Shown here: positions 1-12,700 of the stretch, one piece after another
How the letters are laid out: the number at the start of each line of letters is the position of its first letter
Numbering within the stretch: position 1 is the first letter of the stretch
Program-made: the position numbers and the translations under genes
Notes under the pieces: model-generated
Seen by the model: the letters and a program-made list of their open reading frames with translations, nothing else
Database searches by the model: none
Told to the model about the DNA's origin: nothing
DNA from: Irineochytrium annulatum
Lineage: Eukaryota > Chytridiomycota > Chytridiomycetes > Chytridiales > Chytridiaceae
DNA length: 24,787 nucleotides
NCBI GenBank assembly: GCA_027600665.1
Contig: JADGJL010000337.1
Location: forward strand, 1-24,787
Reading direction: 5' to 3'

Positions 1-321
1 GTATGCGGCGTGCTGGACCGCGTCGTGAGCGTCGTGGGACGTCGGGCGATGGCGGGGCGGGGGTTGCAGGCGGCGTTCGGGGGTCGTTATCGTTAGGACC
101 CCCGCGTCGCCGGCGTCCACCAGCGGCGTCGGGGAGGTCGGGGATGAGGGTGGCGTGAGGTAGGCGGCCGCATCAGCATCGTCCCATTCCGTGTTGGTGT
201 TGGTGCTCTCGATTGCTGCTGTGCCATCTCTGAAGGGCAGGTCGCCGAAGTTCTCGCTGACGACGACGGCGGATGAGGACCAGGAAGCGGCGCGGGTCAT
301 CAGTGCGATGAGTTGGGCCAT
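1..321 (-). CDS. Unrecognised protein, N-terminal part (runs off the left edge)
   Basis: An open frame starts at an ATG whose A is base 321 on the minus strand and stays open for 107 codons to the window edge, with no stop. The start is MAQLIALMTRAASW. An acidic stretch (EWDDADAAA) follows, then a Ser/Thr-Pro cluster (TPPSSPTSPTP, roughly residues 57-67) and a Pro/Arg/His-rich tail. No domain is recognised. The TP/SP cluster would suit proline-directed phosphorylation, and the sequence reads as a disordered N-terminus, which is inference. The gene diverges from the dynein gene, with about 450 nt between the starts. The ATG has a G at -3 and a G at +4, which is favourable. The ORF could also be chance in GC-rich DNA, because 107 open codons is only moderate evidence. 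The remainder lies outside the window, so function cannot be assigned. Confidence 0.45.
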   Translation of the reverse strand, partial: MAQLIALMTRAASWSSSAVVVSENFGDLPFRDGTAAIESTNTNTEWDDADAAAYLTPPSSPTSPTPLVDAGDAGVLTITTPERRLQPPPRHRPTSHDAHDAVQHAAY

Positions 322-793
322 GTCTCTCGATGCTCTCTAGAGAGGGTCCAACCTATAAATGTGCGAGATATGCGAGATGTGCGAGATGCCACGTTGTTCA
401 GCTGGCTGCTGTGGCCCGGAGGGCGGCACATTCCATTCCATTCGCCCTTTCCCCTTTGCAGCCCGCCCATGCCATTGCCCAATGCCAAATGCCAAAGAAA
501 TGCGCAGCAAGCGGAGTTGCAAATACACCCAAGCATTTCCAGGATAACTTCATTCTCTTTCCGTCTTCACACGCTTCACTTCCACTCACTCACCCCCATA
601 TGCTCGAGGCGATGAATATGTTTCCCAAAAAAAACCTGTTTGGATGAACCGGGCGATATTACAATATTATGTATGTCGCGCGATCCCGCAAGCCGGAGCG
701 CAAAAATAGGAACGTCCTGAACGCTGACGTATGCCCCTGCAACGGTCCTTTTATCGCGGCAGTCGCCATGGAACTCGAGGTCGAAGGTGAGGG
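322..793. promoter_or_regulatory. Divergent intergenic/promoter interval upstream of the dynein gene
   Basis: No convincing gene is seen between the left-edge ORF (minus) and the dynein gene (plus). The interval holds a 9-bp tandem repeat (361-387), a TATAAAT string at 354-360, a pyrimidine-rich tract around 425-465, and an AT-rich patch around 655-675. An ATG at 768 in a strong context is described under the findings. Short ORFs between 300 and 650 overlap one another in several frames, are rich in unlikely residue runs, and resemble no family. I did not find a convincing RFX X-box, the usual cilium-gene control element, but I only looked by eye. Confidence 0.5.
361..387. repeat. 9-bp tandem repeat, three copies
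   Basis: Three consecutive units GTGCGAGAT, ATGCGAGAT and GTGCGAGAT differ only at the first base. They lie just right of the TATAAAT string, in the interval between two divergent genes. They could be a small protein-binding array or simple replication slippage. The sequence itself does not decide between these. Confidence 0.7.
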
Positions 794-3700
794 ATGATCA
801 TCATCCGTTGCCTCGCTGTGAGCAGTCGTGCGGACCGAGCGGTTGCATTCAATCCAGCCATCCGGCGAGGAACAAACCGCGACGGACTAGGCAGCTCCTG
901 GCCGGATGCTGGCGACACCGTCGGCATCCTGTCGCGTTCACCGTTGCGCTGGCCAAAGTGCCCAGTCGGGCTGCGAATTCAAAACTTTGACCTTCCGCCT
1001 TCAAGAGAGATGGAGAGGGACGCTGGGGAGTCCTCCTCCTCGCACGCGCGGCCGGATGGGCGGCCGGTCGCGGTCCAGGTCAAGGCCTCCAGGAATGCTG
1101 CTGCCGAGCTTTCCAACGTGCTCACACAGCGGATATTCACCGTCGCCACCAAGAGGGACGGCCCTCACTTCCATACCCGCCAGACTCCAAAGCGATCAGA
1201 TGCGAAGCCGGGGAACGCGGGATCCTCTTCTTCATCGCGGAATCGAGTCTATGAGCCGTTGCATTCGTCCGCTGAAGGGGTAAAGGGGGACTTTGATTCT
1301 GCGTGTGATTCCGCTAGGCTTACATGCTGCATTCAGGTTTGCAGCGCGCCGCTGAAGCAGAGGATACTGAAGGCCAAGAGACCCACGATCATCCCAATGA
1401 GCTCTAGCAGGACTCGCTCGGGGGGTATTCGGCCTGGTTCTGGGATACTGCAAATGTCTGGAATTGACCCGGGAACCTTGCTGGGCGTCATCCGGCCGCC
1501 GAAGCGTCAGCACGATATGGTTCATGGGGAGATGAGCGACATTCTCAACCGCTCTGCGGATCGGCGCGCCCTCTCACGGTCCCCCGTCGTTCCGCCGATC
1601 GCGGCCGCAGCGGGGGAGTCACCTTCTCGGGAGGTTGCTGGCGAGATGGCGAGCGAGGTGAACGAAACAACCGTGAAGCGGGTGCGGCTGATCGAGCCGA
1701 CAAAGTCGTGGATTGAGGGGGAGCAGGAGGCCGAGCTGATGCAGGCCGTCAGCACGCCGCCTGCCGTCGTGAATCGGGTGAACAACGAACCCCTGACGCT
1801 TGGCGAGAACATTTCGGTTGGAATGGTTAGACGGAAGTCGCAGAATCTCTTTGATTATATCAAATATCTGGACTCAAAGCCCGGCTGCAAAGAATTCGCC
1901 TACATGAACATGATACGTGGCTCGGATTTGACGTTCAACCCGTACAATCTGGAGGTGGTGGACTATGCGGTCGTTGATAAAATCAACGGCTATTACACTA
2001 TCAGCTCAGCCGTGAGTTCTTGTTGTCGCACCCCTGTATGTGATCGTGATCTCTAACGTTTTTTCTTGCAGGGTATCACTCATTTCAAAGCCGACGGTCA
2101 CGGCGAGTTTACGGATCTCAAACAATGGCTGCGCGAACATAAGCTGTTCCACAGTTTGATGAAGATCCCGTTTTTCTCTCAATACCGACTGTGGAAGTGT
2201 TTCACCGCCTGGAAGAATTCGATCCTGCACACGAAGATCATGAACTCAAAGGCGAAGCTTCAGAAGAGTCTGTTCTTTCTTCATACGACGTTGAGGCCCT
2301 CGATATTGTCTATCCGAAGCAAATGCGTCGATATCACCCTCAACCGACGGCTCTTTCGCATCGAGCAAGGGAAAGTTTACGAGCTAAAGGACTTTATCTC
2401 TGAGCAAAAGGAGTGGGTGGATGAGATCACCTTGAACGCTTTGAAGGAATTCGAATCCGCTATCAGAACCACTGTTGAGCATGCCTCAGTGGAATGCTTG
2501 AAAGCGAAAGGGTTCGATATCCAGCTGCAGCAGGTAGACGCCGTGGAAGATACCGACGCCATGAAGGAAGACGCGCTGGAACCGGAGCGCCTCAGTTACA
2601 CCGAGCAAGCAGCGCGAAGGGCCGAGTGCCGAAAGCTTCAGCGCTTCGTTCGCCTCGTTGACTATCTGCTCGTGCACACCCTCCACATGTTAACGGTCGA
2701 AAGCGCGCGGGACCTTCTCCGAACGGTCTTCCGCGGCTGCGTCGACATGGACGTCGCCGTCACGACGGCGGAGGACGGGGGGTCGATCGAGTCAAACAGC
2801 CTTCGGCATCTCAACATCCTGAACGTGAGGAACGACGAGGAAGGGGGGCTCGACATGGCGGCGTTCGCGCCCGAGAAGGCGAAGGGCGCGTACGCCGAGA
2901 CGGGTATCGCCTTTCAAGTCGGCGGGGCTATTGTTGGGCCCGAAGTGTCGACGACGCAGGTCATTGAGAGCGGATTTGATGGGTTCCCGGTTATCATCAG
3001 CAAGCTCATCAGGTCAACGCTGCTCAAGCAGGCCGAGGCTGAGGTGGATGACTCGGAGTTGAAGGCGGAGGGACAGGACATGGTTCTGCACGAAGATGCT
3101 GTCGTGGAGAAGCCGGCTCCCGGAAAGGCTGCGGAGACGAAGGCCAGCGCCGCCCCGCAGAAAGCATTCCTTCCGCTGTTCAAATTGGAGCTGCTTCTGA
3201 GCAACAACAATCTGTATCTCGCGCCGTCCCTCGCAGAGTATCTGTCAGCAATCGATATCTTATTGAGGCTATACATCAGCAAGGTCGAATCCGTGGATCT
3301 CCTCGCCAATTCGATTCCATACCTGGATCCGAGTCGGCTCTCAGGAGGCGCGGCGCCGGTCCGGGGCCTTCAGGACACAGAGTACGAGGAGGGCCCTCAG
3401 ATCACGGCCATCATCGCGGAAGGCGAATACTTTCGTGAGGTGTGCGGTCGCATCCGGGGGACCATCGTCGGGATGTTCTCAAACCTGGCAAACTGGGAGA
3501 AGTCGTGGGATACGGTCCGGTCGATGTGGATAAGCAACGAGACGTTTGATGCGTTCGAGGCACTGCGTGTGGCTTCCGGCGATGTTGCCCTATTTCTGGC
3601 CAAAGCCGGAAATCAGGCGTCAGAAGGCGGAGTTGCCGCGATGATACTGGCAAACTTCGCACCCGACGCGACCGCAGCGGACGGAGAGCTCTCAGAGCAA

Positions 3701-6700
3701 GTGAACAAGCGGAGCGCGCTTGAATTGGCATCCACGATCTCGAAGAAGCCGGACGGCAGCCAATATTCCCCCTTGGTCGAGTTCTTTCAAAACTCTCTGG
3801 CCAAATTCTCCTCGCAGCGCCAGACTATGGCTAACATTCAGGTCTCCACCGTTGTGAACAACATCAACGTAGACACGCTCACCTTGAAGAATTTGCTGGT
3901 CCCGAGTCCGGAGCGCTGCTTCTCGGAGGTTGCGGAAATGTTGCCCGGGATCGCCCGCGACAAAAATGAGCTCCTGTTGAGCGAGGTGCAGACTTGGGTG
4001 AGAGTGCTCAACACTCAGCCGCAAAACGTGGAGGGTTTCGTCGAATATTTGGGATGGCTAGAAAAAGGTTTTGCATTTGAAGCAAAATAACGCTTATAAG
4101 TTTTAGTCAAGGGCTCGATGGTGGATGTCGAGATGTTTTATGAGGAAGTGACTCGGTTGTATGGCCTGATGGAAAGCTACAAGATTCCAATCCAGCCTAC
4201 GGACTTGGCTTTGTTCCAAACCCTGGGGCCTACACTGAGACAGCTGAAGGAAGCCGTCGACATGGCTTCTGACACGAAGGATGAAAGCATTTCCAAGTTC
4301 TCGGCCGAACTGGACAAAGGCTTCAACGAGCTTCTTTCGGAAGTTAGCGAGGTCCGGAACAGGGCCCAGGATCCGATGGTCCTCAACCCCGGGACGGCGA
4401 GTAAGATTGTCATAGATTTCTTGGAGGAGCTGCGGGTTCAGCTGGATAAAATCGACTCGCTCAAAACGAAGTACGAGAGCTGGAGCGACTTGTTCAAAAA
4501 CGGGGGCAGCGTTCCTGGTGCAGCGAAGAAACCGGAGGGAACTAAGGCGCCGGCGAACGCGCAGGCACAGGCGAAGCACGGCGAGCTAGAAGACACGAGA
4601 AAGGAAGTTGAGCTAAAACGGACTTTGTGGATCAGCTTAAAGGAATGGGTGTCAATGACCGAGTAAGTCACATATTGCCTCTCGTGAATTAAATTTTGTT
4701 GAAGAGAATGGAAAGCATTGCCGTTTGAAGCCTTAAATACGGAAGAAGTGAATGCCCAAATGGCGAACTTCCTGAAAACGGTGTATGCGCTTGATAAAGG
4801 CCTGCCACCCAACGAGGTTGTCCCTCGGCTTAAGTCTATGGTCGATGAATTCAGGCAAATATACTCAACAATCGTTGATTTGAGAAACCCCGCGCTAAAA
4901 CCGCGGCACTGGGAGAAAATACAAGACGCGCTCGGCAAATCGCTAATTAGAGATGAAACCTTTACACTTGGAAAACTTATGGAGCTGCGCGTGTTTGATT
5001 TCAAGGAGGAAATAGGAAATGTCTCTAGTCAAGCCAGCTCAGAAGCAGCCCTTGAGGAAATGCTTGGGAAAGTCGTGAAAATCTGGACTGAAGCGGAATT
5101 TGCTGTTATCAACTATCGCGATTCTAAAGACGTTTTCATTCTTGGGAGCGTCGAAGATATACAGACACTAATGGAGGACAGTCAAGTAACGATAGCAACG
5201 ATAAAGGGATCGCGTTTCCTCGGTCCAATTAAGAATGAAGTCGACAAGTGGGACAAGCAGTTGACTTTGTTTGCTGAAACGTTGGACGCTTGGCTTATCT
5301 GCCAAAGAAATTGGCTTTACCTCGAGAGCATTTTCTCCGCTCCGGACATTCAGCGGCAACTCCCGGATGAAGCAAGGATGTTTTCGCAAGTCGACCGATC
5401 TTGGAAGGACGCCATGCGTCGGGTCTCGCGGAATCCCAACGCGATGAAGTCAGGAACCATGCCCGGATTGCTTGAATCGATGCAGCAGAATAACTCGCTG
5501 CTTGATCAAATTCAGAAATGTTTGGAAGATTATCTTGAATCGAAACGCCTCCTGTTTCCGCGGTTCTATTTCCTTTCGAACGAGGAGCTTCTTGAAATTC
5601 TGTCGCAAACACGAAACCCTCATGCCGTCCAGCCTCACCTTTCCAAATGTTTCGACGCAATCAAAAGCCTTGAATTCTCTTCGGCGGACCCTAAGAGCAT
5701 CGATATTGCCGCAATGATTAGCCCAGAAGGCGAAAGGGTGCCGTTTATTAAAACGATCAAGGCGAGAGGAAACGTTGAGGCATGGCTCGGATCAGTCGAG
5801 GAGGCTATGGTCGCAGTCTTAAGACGGCACGTTAAAATTGCAATTGGGGAATACGACGAAAGCAAGCGTTCCGAATGGGTCAAAGAGCATGTCGGGCAAG
5901 TCACTGTCACGGGAAATCAGATTATATGGACACGGGATGTCAGCGACGCGATCAAGTCCAATGATCCCTATAAAGCCCTGACAAACTTGAGATTAAAGGG
6001 CCTGAATCAGCTTTCTGGACTAGCCACGCTTGTGAGAGGAGACCTGACAAAAATACAACGTGCGATTATAGGGGCTTTAATTACGATCGACGTCCACAAC
6101 CGTGATATCATCCAAGGTCTCATCAACAGCCGCGTCACCGGCCTTTCTGATTTCGAGTGGGCGAAGCAGATGCGGTACTACTGGGATATGGATACCGACA
6201 CTTGCAATGTAAAGATGTCCTCGTCAGTGTTTTCGTATGGCTACGAGTACTTAGGCTGCTCTGCTCGGCTTGTGATAACGCCGTTGACGGATAGATGTTA
6301 TCTTACTTTAACGGGTGCGATGCAGTTGAATCTGGGCGGATCTCCTGTTGGACCTGCAGGGACGGGGAAAACGGAAACCGTCAAGGATCTTGCCAAGGCA
6401 ATGGCTCGGCAGTGCGTTGTCTTTAACTGCTCTGACGGTCTCGATTATAAGATGATGGGCAAGATGTTCGCCGGCCTCGCACAATCAGGCGCATGGTGTT
6501 GCTTTGATGAGTTTAATCGTATTGATATCGAAGTTCTCTCTGTAATTGCGCAGCAACTCCTAACTATTAAGAACGCCAAGGAGATTAAGGCATTGAAATT
6601 CATGTTTGAGGGCAGGGAAATTAGACTGATAGATACTTGTTCGGCATTTATTACCATGAATCCTGGGTATGCTGGAAGAACCGAGTTGCCCGATAACTTG

Positions 6701-9700
6701 AAGGCATTGTTCCGTCCTATCGCGATGATGATACCTGGTTTGAGCATTTTATGACATACCTTTACTAATGAAATTCAATCGTAGATTATGGGCTTATTGC
6801 AGAGATTATGCTTTTTTCGGAGGGCTTCGAAAATGCGAAAGTTCTCGCTGGAAAGGTGGTGAATCTGTACAAGTTATGTTCCGAGCAGCTCTCACAACAA
6901 GATCATTATGACTTTGGCATGAGGGCCGTGAAATCTGTACTGATTATGGCGGGGGCTTTGAAGCGAGCAAATCCGGACTTAGGAGAGGACATCGTGCTGA
7001 TTCGATCATTACGAGATTCAAACTTGCCGAAGTTTTTGGCAGAAGATGTTGGCCTCTTTAAAGGGATCCTCCAAGATCTCTTCCCGGGTGTCGATGTGCC
7101 TGAGAAAGACTTTGAGATTTTGAGCACTGCAATCAGGGATATCATTGCGGAGCGGGGACTGGAGCCGGTTGACGCATTTATAAGCCGGATATGTCAATTA
7201 TATGAGACGATGAAGATTCGTCATGGTGTTATGCTAGTGGGCCCGACGGGTGGTGGCAAAACGACGTGTTATGAGATTTTGCGCGACGCTTGCACGCGCA
7301 TTCGTGACAAAGCACCTAACCCCGGGGACTTCCAAAGGGTAAAAACCTGGGTTTTAAATCCGAAGGTAATAGTTCAAAATGAAACGAAAAGGCTGACTTT
7401 TTTTAAGTGTGTCTCAATGAACGAGCTGTATGGTGAATTCAACCTTGCGACCATGGAGTGGAAAGATGGATTGATTGGATGCATCTTCCGCATTCAAGTT
7501 GCCGACACCAGTGTTGATGAAAAGTGGACAGTCTGTGATGGGCCTGTGGACGCCCTTTGGATAGAAAACATGAATACTGTATTGGATGATAACAAACTCC
7601 TCACTCTCATTAACGGAGAGAGGATTAAAATGAGCAACTCGATGCACATGCTTTTTGAAGTGGCCGATCTCGCAGTTGCATCGCCTGCTACCGTGAGCCG
7701 TTGTGGGATGGTATACATGGATCCCGTCAGCCTTGGTTGGTGGCCGTACGTTAATGCGTGGTTGCGGAAGCTTGACAATTTGCAAACGGAGATTAAGGAT
7801 TGGATAAAATCTCTTTTTGGCAACTACGTCGACAAGGGCCTACGCTTTTTGCGCAAGAGCTGCAAGGAATATATGGAGTCCGTCGATTTCAACCTAGTTG
7901 TCTCGCTTTGTAACCTGATGACGACCTTTATAAAAAATACAGTCGAGGTTGATTTGACGCAAGAATATGCTGAGTTACGGATGCTTTTCAGCCATATCTT
8001 TGTGTTTTGCTATACCTGGGCTCTCGGCGGAAATCTCGCTGATGGGAATCACGACTTCTTCGATACATTTGTAAGGGATATGCTGGACACCACCCCTATT
8101 CCCGACATTCAACTGTCAGCATCAAACAGCATCTTCAGTTACTTCGTAGACTTGAAATCGAAGTCGTTCTCGGTCTGGGATGATCTTGTTCCTCAATTTG
8201 TGTACTCCTCCGAAGTGCCATACTTCCAAATGATTGTTCAAACACCGGATACTGTCAAGTACTGGTATCTTTTGGATATCCTCTTAAAAAACAGTTATCC
8301 AACATTGCTAAGTGGTAATACCGGCGTTGGCAAATCAATCATTGTTCAAGATCTTCTGAGCCGACTATCGAAGTCACACGGCTTCTTGCCAGTAGTTCTG
8401 AACTTCTCCGCGCAAACTAGCAGCGCCCAAACTCAGCAAATATTGGAATTGAAGCTTGAGAAGAAAAGGAAGAACATTCTTGGCGCACCGACAGGGTCGA
8501 CGAAAATCATTTTGTTCGTGGATGACCTCAACATGCCTAAGCTCGATACATACGGATCGCAGCCTCCAATCGAATTATTGCGACAATATATAGACTTTGG
8601 CGGCTTCTATGATCGTGAGAAGCTTACGTGGAAGATTGTTCAGGACGTTGAGCTCGTGGCTTGTTGCGCACCCCCTGGCGGAGGCAGAAATCATGTCACC
8701 CAAAGATTTTTGCGACATTTCAACATGCTAAATATTCCAGCCCCAAGCGAGGTCTCGCTTGCACGCATCTTCAGGTCGATTCTTGAAGGATTCCTAAAGT
8801 CATTTATTGCCGAAGTGAAGAGTTTGGGGGAGGCATTGGTCTCCTCTTCAATCGACATCTACCATAAAATGTGTACAGAATTGCTGCCCACGCCAGCGAA
8901 GTCGCATTACACATTCAATCTTCGAGACTTATCGAAAGTAGTGCAAGGCCTGCTTCAGTTACGGCCCCCTAATGTGCAGACTAAACTGGATATGGTCAAA
9001 GCCTTCTGCCACGAGTCATCACGAGTGTTTCATGATCGTTTGATTGATGACGTTGATCGAGTTCTGTTTAATAAGCTTCTTTCGGAGCTGATAGAAAAGA
9101 ATTTCGGTGTGGCGATTACGAAGGAGCAACTGGTCCAGAAGCCGATTATGTTTGGTGACTTCTTGAAGCGCGGTGTGCCACTAGAGGAGCGCCAATATAT
9201 CGAGTTCACCGATTTAAAGGCATTAAATCATTTGCTTGACGAATACCTGGAGGAGTATAATGTGACAATGAACAAGGACGTTCGCTTGATATTCTTTTTG
9301 GACGCACAGCAGCATATGACCCGCATATCGCGCATCATTAGACAGGTATGCAACTTCATCCTGTTCTGTTATTAACGTTCGGTTTCTTTAGCCACGCGGA
9401 AATGCTTTATTGGTTGGAGTGGGAGGAACTGGAAAGCAATCGCTGACGAGATTGGCCTGTCATATTTCAGACTTCGAGTGCATACAGATCGAACTCACTC
9501 GCACTTACGGGGTCGACGAATGGCGTGAAGATATAAAAAAGCTTTATCGTAGCGCCGGAGCCGATGGGAAGAACACGGTGTTTTTGCTTTCTGATACACA
9601 GATTAAGACCGAATCCTTTCTTGAGGATATCAACAACATCTTAAATTCCGGAGAAGTCCCGAACCTCTTTGAATTCGACGAGAGGGAAAAAATATTGGGA

Positions 9701-12700
9701 GACCTTAGACCAATAGCTCGAGATTTGGGTCTGAGCGAAGACCGTGACACTGTTTATCAATTCTTCATCAACAGAGTCCGCGACAACCTACATATCGTGT
9801 TTGCCACAAGTCCCGTCGGGGATACCTTCCGCAATAGATGTAGAATGTTTCCGTCGCTTGTGAATTGCTGTACTATCGACTGGTTTGACGAATGGCCACG
9901 AGAGGCATTGCTATCTGTCTCTCGACGATTCTTCGAATTTGTTGACCTTGGCTCTGACGATATGAGAGATAAGATTGCGATCATGTGCGTTGAAATTCAC
10001 GCTTCGGTTGGCGACATGGCAAAGCGTTTCTACGACGAGTTACGGCGCCGCTATTACACCACACCCACATCTTATCTGGAGTTGATTAACTTGTACGTGT
10101 TAATGCTTCAAGAAAAGAGGAAGGAACTGGGGTCTGCAAGGGATAGATTGCGAAATGGTTTGAACAAATTGTCGGAAACAAATGAGTTGGTTGCCAATAT
10201 GCAATTGGAACTGGAACATTTGGGCCCAGAGCTAAAGACAAAGGCGGCAGACGTGGAAAGTCTGATGATTAAGATAGCAAAAGATCAAGAAACTGCCGAC
10301 GGAGTGCGGAAGGTTGTCAGTGAGGAGGAAGCCATTGTACGCGAGAAGGCCACCACGACGGAGGCGATTGCGTCGGAGGCGCAGCGAGACTTAGACCAAG
10401 CGCTTCCTGCCCTCCAAGCGGCTTATAAAGCTTTGGATGCTTTGGATAAAAAGGACATTGCGGAGCTTAAAGTGTTTACAAAACCTCCCGAGCTCGTTCT
10501 GCTCGTATTGGAGGCTGTTTGTATTTTGTTCAAATCTAAGGCAGACTGGGACAGCTCGAAAAAGTTGCTTGGGGATGCCCAGCTAATGAAAAAGATGCAG
10601 GAGTTTGATAAAGATAACATATCGGACGCGGTTGCGAAGAAGTTGAGAAAGTATACCGAAAACCCGTCATTTACCCCGGACTCGGTTGAAAAGGTGTCGA
10701 AGGCCTGTAAATCGATGTGCATGTGGGTGATAGCCATGGAAATATACTCCCGAGTGTTTAAAGAGGTCACGCCAAAGCGTAGACGATTAGAGGAAGCTCA
10801 GGCAACCCTTGAGTCAACCCGAGCGAAGTTGGCTGAAAAGGCTGCAGCTTTGCAAGAAGTCGAATCGCAACTGGAGAAGTTGAAGAAAACGTATGAGGAC
10901 TCTATCGCGAGTAAGAAGGCGCTAGCGGAGAAAATGGAGGATACTACCCGCCGATTGTCTCGGGCAAGCAAACTCACCCTAGCCTTATCCGATGAGCAAC
11001 TCCGGTGGACAGAATCCGTCGAGAATCTCAACTTACAAATCGAAGCTTTGGTCGGCAATATTTTCCTCTGCGCTGCAAGCGTTGCTTACAACGGCGCATT
11101 CACGTCAACTTACCGAAAAGAGCTCATAATTCAGTGGATCCGTAAATGCCAGGACATTGGCATCCCAGTCTCCGAGAACTTCAACCTCGCCGACCACTTG
11201 GTAGACCCAGCAGTCGTCCGAGATTGGAGTATTCAGGGGCTTCCCGGCGATCCCCTGTCTATTGAAAACGGCATTCTGGTTACCCGCGGGCGGCGATGGC
11301 CTTTGATGATTGATCCGCAAGGGCAGGCCAATCGCTGGATTCGAAGTCTCGAGGGATCCAATTTAAAAATAATTAGACTGGGCGACTCCAGATTCTTAAG
11401 GTCGTTGGAAAATGCTATCCGGACGGGCATGCCCGTCCTGATGGAGGATGTTGGTGAGCAGCTTGATCCGGCTCTTGAGCCATTGTTGCTTAAGCAAACC
11501 GTCCGTCAAGGCGGACGGCTTCTAATGAAGCTCGGCGACTCCCTTGTGGAATACGACCGGAACTTTAAGTTGTATATTACTACGAAGTTGTCGAATCCGC
11601 ACTACATGCCGGAAGTTTGCATTAAAGTGACGGTCATCAACTTCACTGTCACGAAGTTGGGTCTTGAGGGCCAGCTTTTGACCGACGTGGCAAAACTTGA
11701 AAGGCCGGAGCTTGAGGAGCAAAGAAATTCGTTGATCGTAAACATTGCAAACGACAAGAAGCAGTTAAAGGACATCGAGGAGAAGATTCTAAAGTTGCTC
11801 TTTACGTCGCAAGGCAACATATTAGACGACGAAGAGCTAATCCAGACTTTGAATCAATCGAAAGTGACATCAGCAGCCATTAAGGATAGAGTAGCGCAAG
11901 CCGAACAGACCGAGAAGGAAATCAATACTACGCGAGAAAAGTATCGGCCAGTTGCTATTCGCGGATCAGTTCTCTACTTCGTTATCGCTGATCTGGCCGA
12001 AATGGATCCGATGTATCAATTCTCTCTCAAATACTTCAAAAATCTGTTTAACCAATGCATCGTCGACTCGGAAAAAACTGATAATTTGCACCGGCGTATT
12101 GCCATATTGTGCAAGGATTCTACCTACGCCGTATTCGCCAACGTCTCAAGGGGTCTGTTTGAGATGCATAAGCAAATCTATGCGTTCATGATTTGCATTG
12201 CAATTATGAGACAGAATAGGGATATCAACGAAGCTGAGTGGAACTTCTTCCTGCGCGGTGGAAGTCGCTTGATGAGTGAACTGCCGTCTAAGCCCCAAGC
12301 TAAGTGGTTGACAGCTCACATGTGGCAAAACTGTTGTGATTTGGCGGTGACGATGAAAGAGTTTTCATACATCATGGATCATATAATGATGTACACGACT
12401 GATTGGGAGGAAATCGTCAACTCTGACAATCCATTCGAGGAACCGATACCAGGCGACACGCAGTCAAAGCTAACGGACTTCCAACGCCTCATGCTGATTA
12501 AAGTCCTGCGCGAGGAGAAGCTTGTGATGGCGGCTGCGGACTTCGTTAAGAAAAACCTGGGACCCGAGTTTATCGACCTTGCACCTTTAGATTTGGCACG
12601 CGTCTACAAGGATACGACGTCAAAATACCCGCTGATATTTATTCTGTCAACCGGCTCGGATCCAATCGCAGCTTTGACTAAGTTCGCGTCGAGCAAGGAC

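Noticed and set aside
5295..5660. 121-codon minus-strand frame inside the dynein gene
   Set aside because: It is antisense to the conserved dynein linker region and has no independent support.
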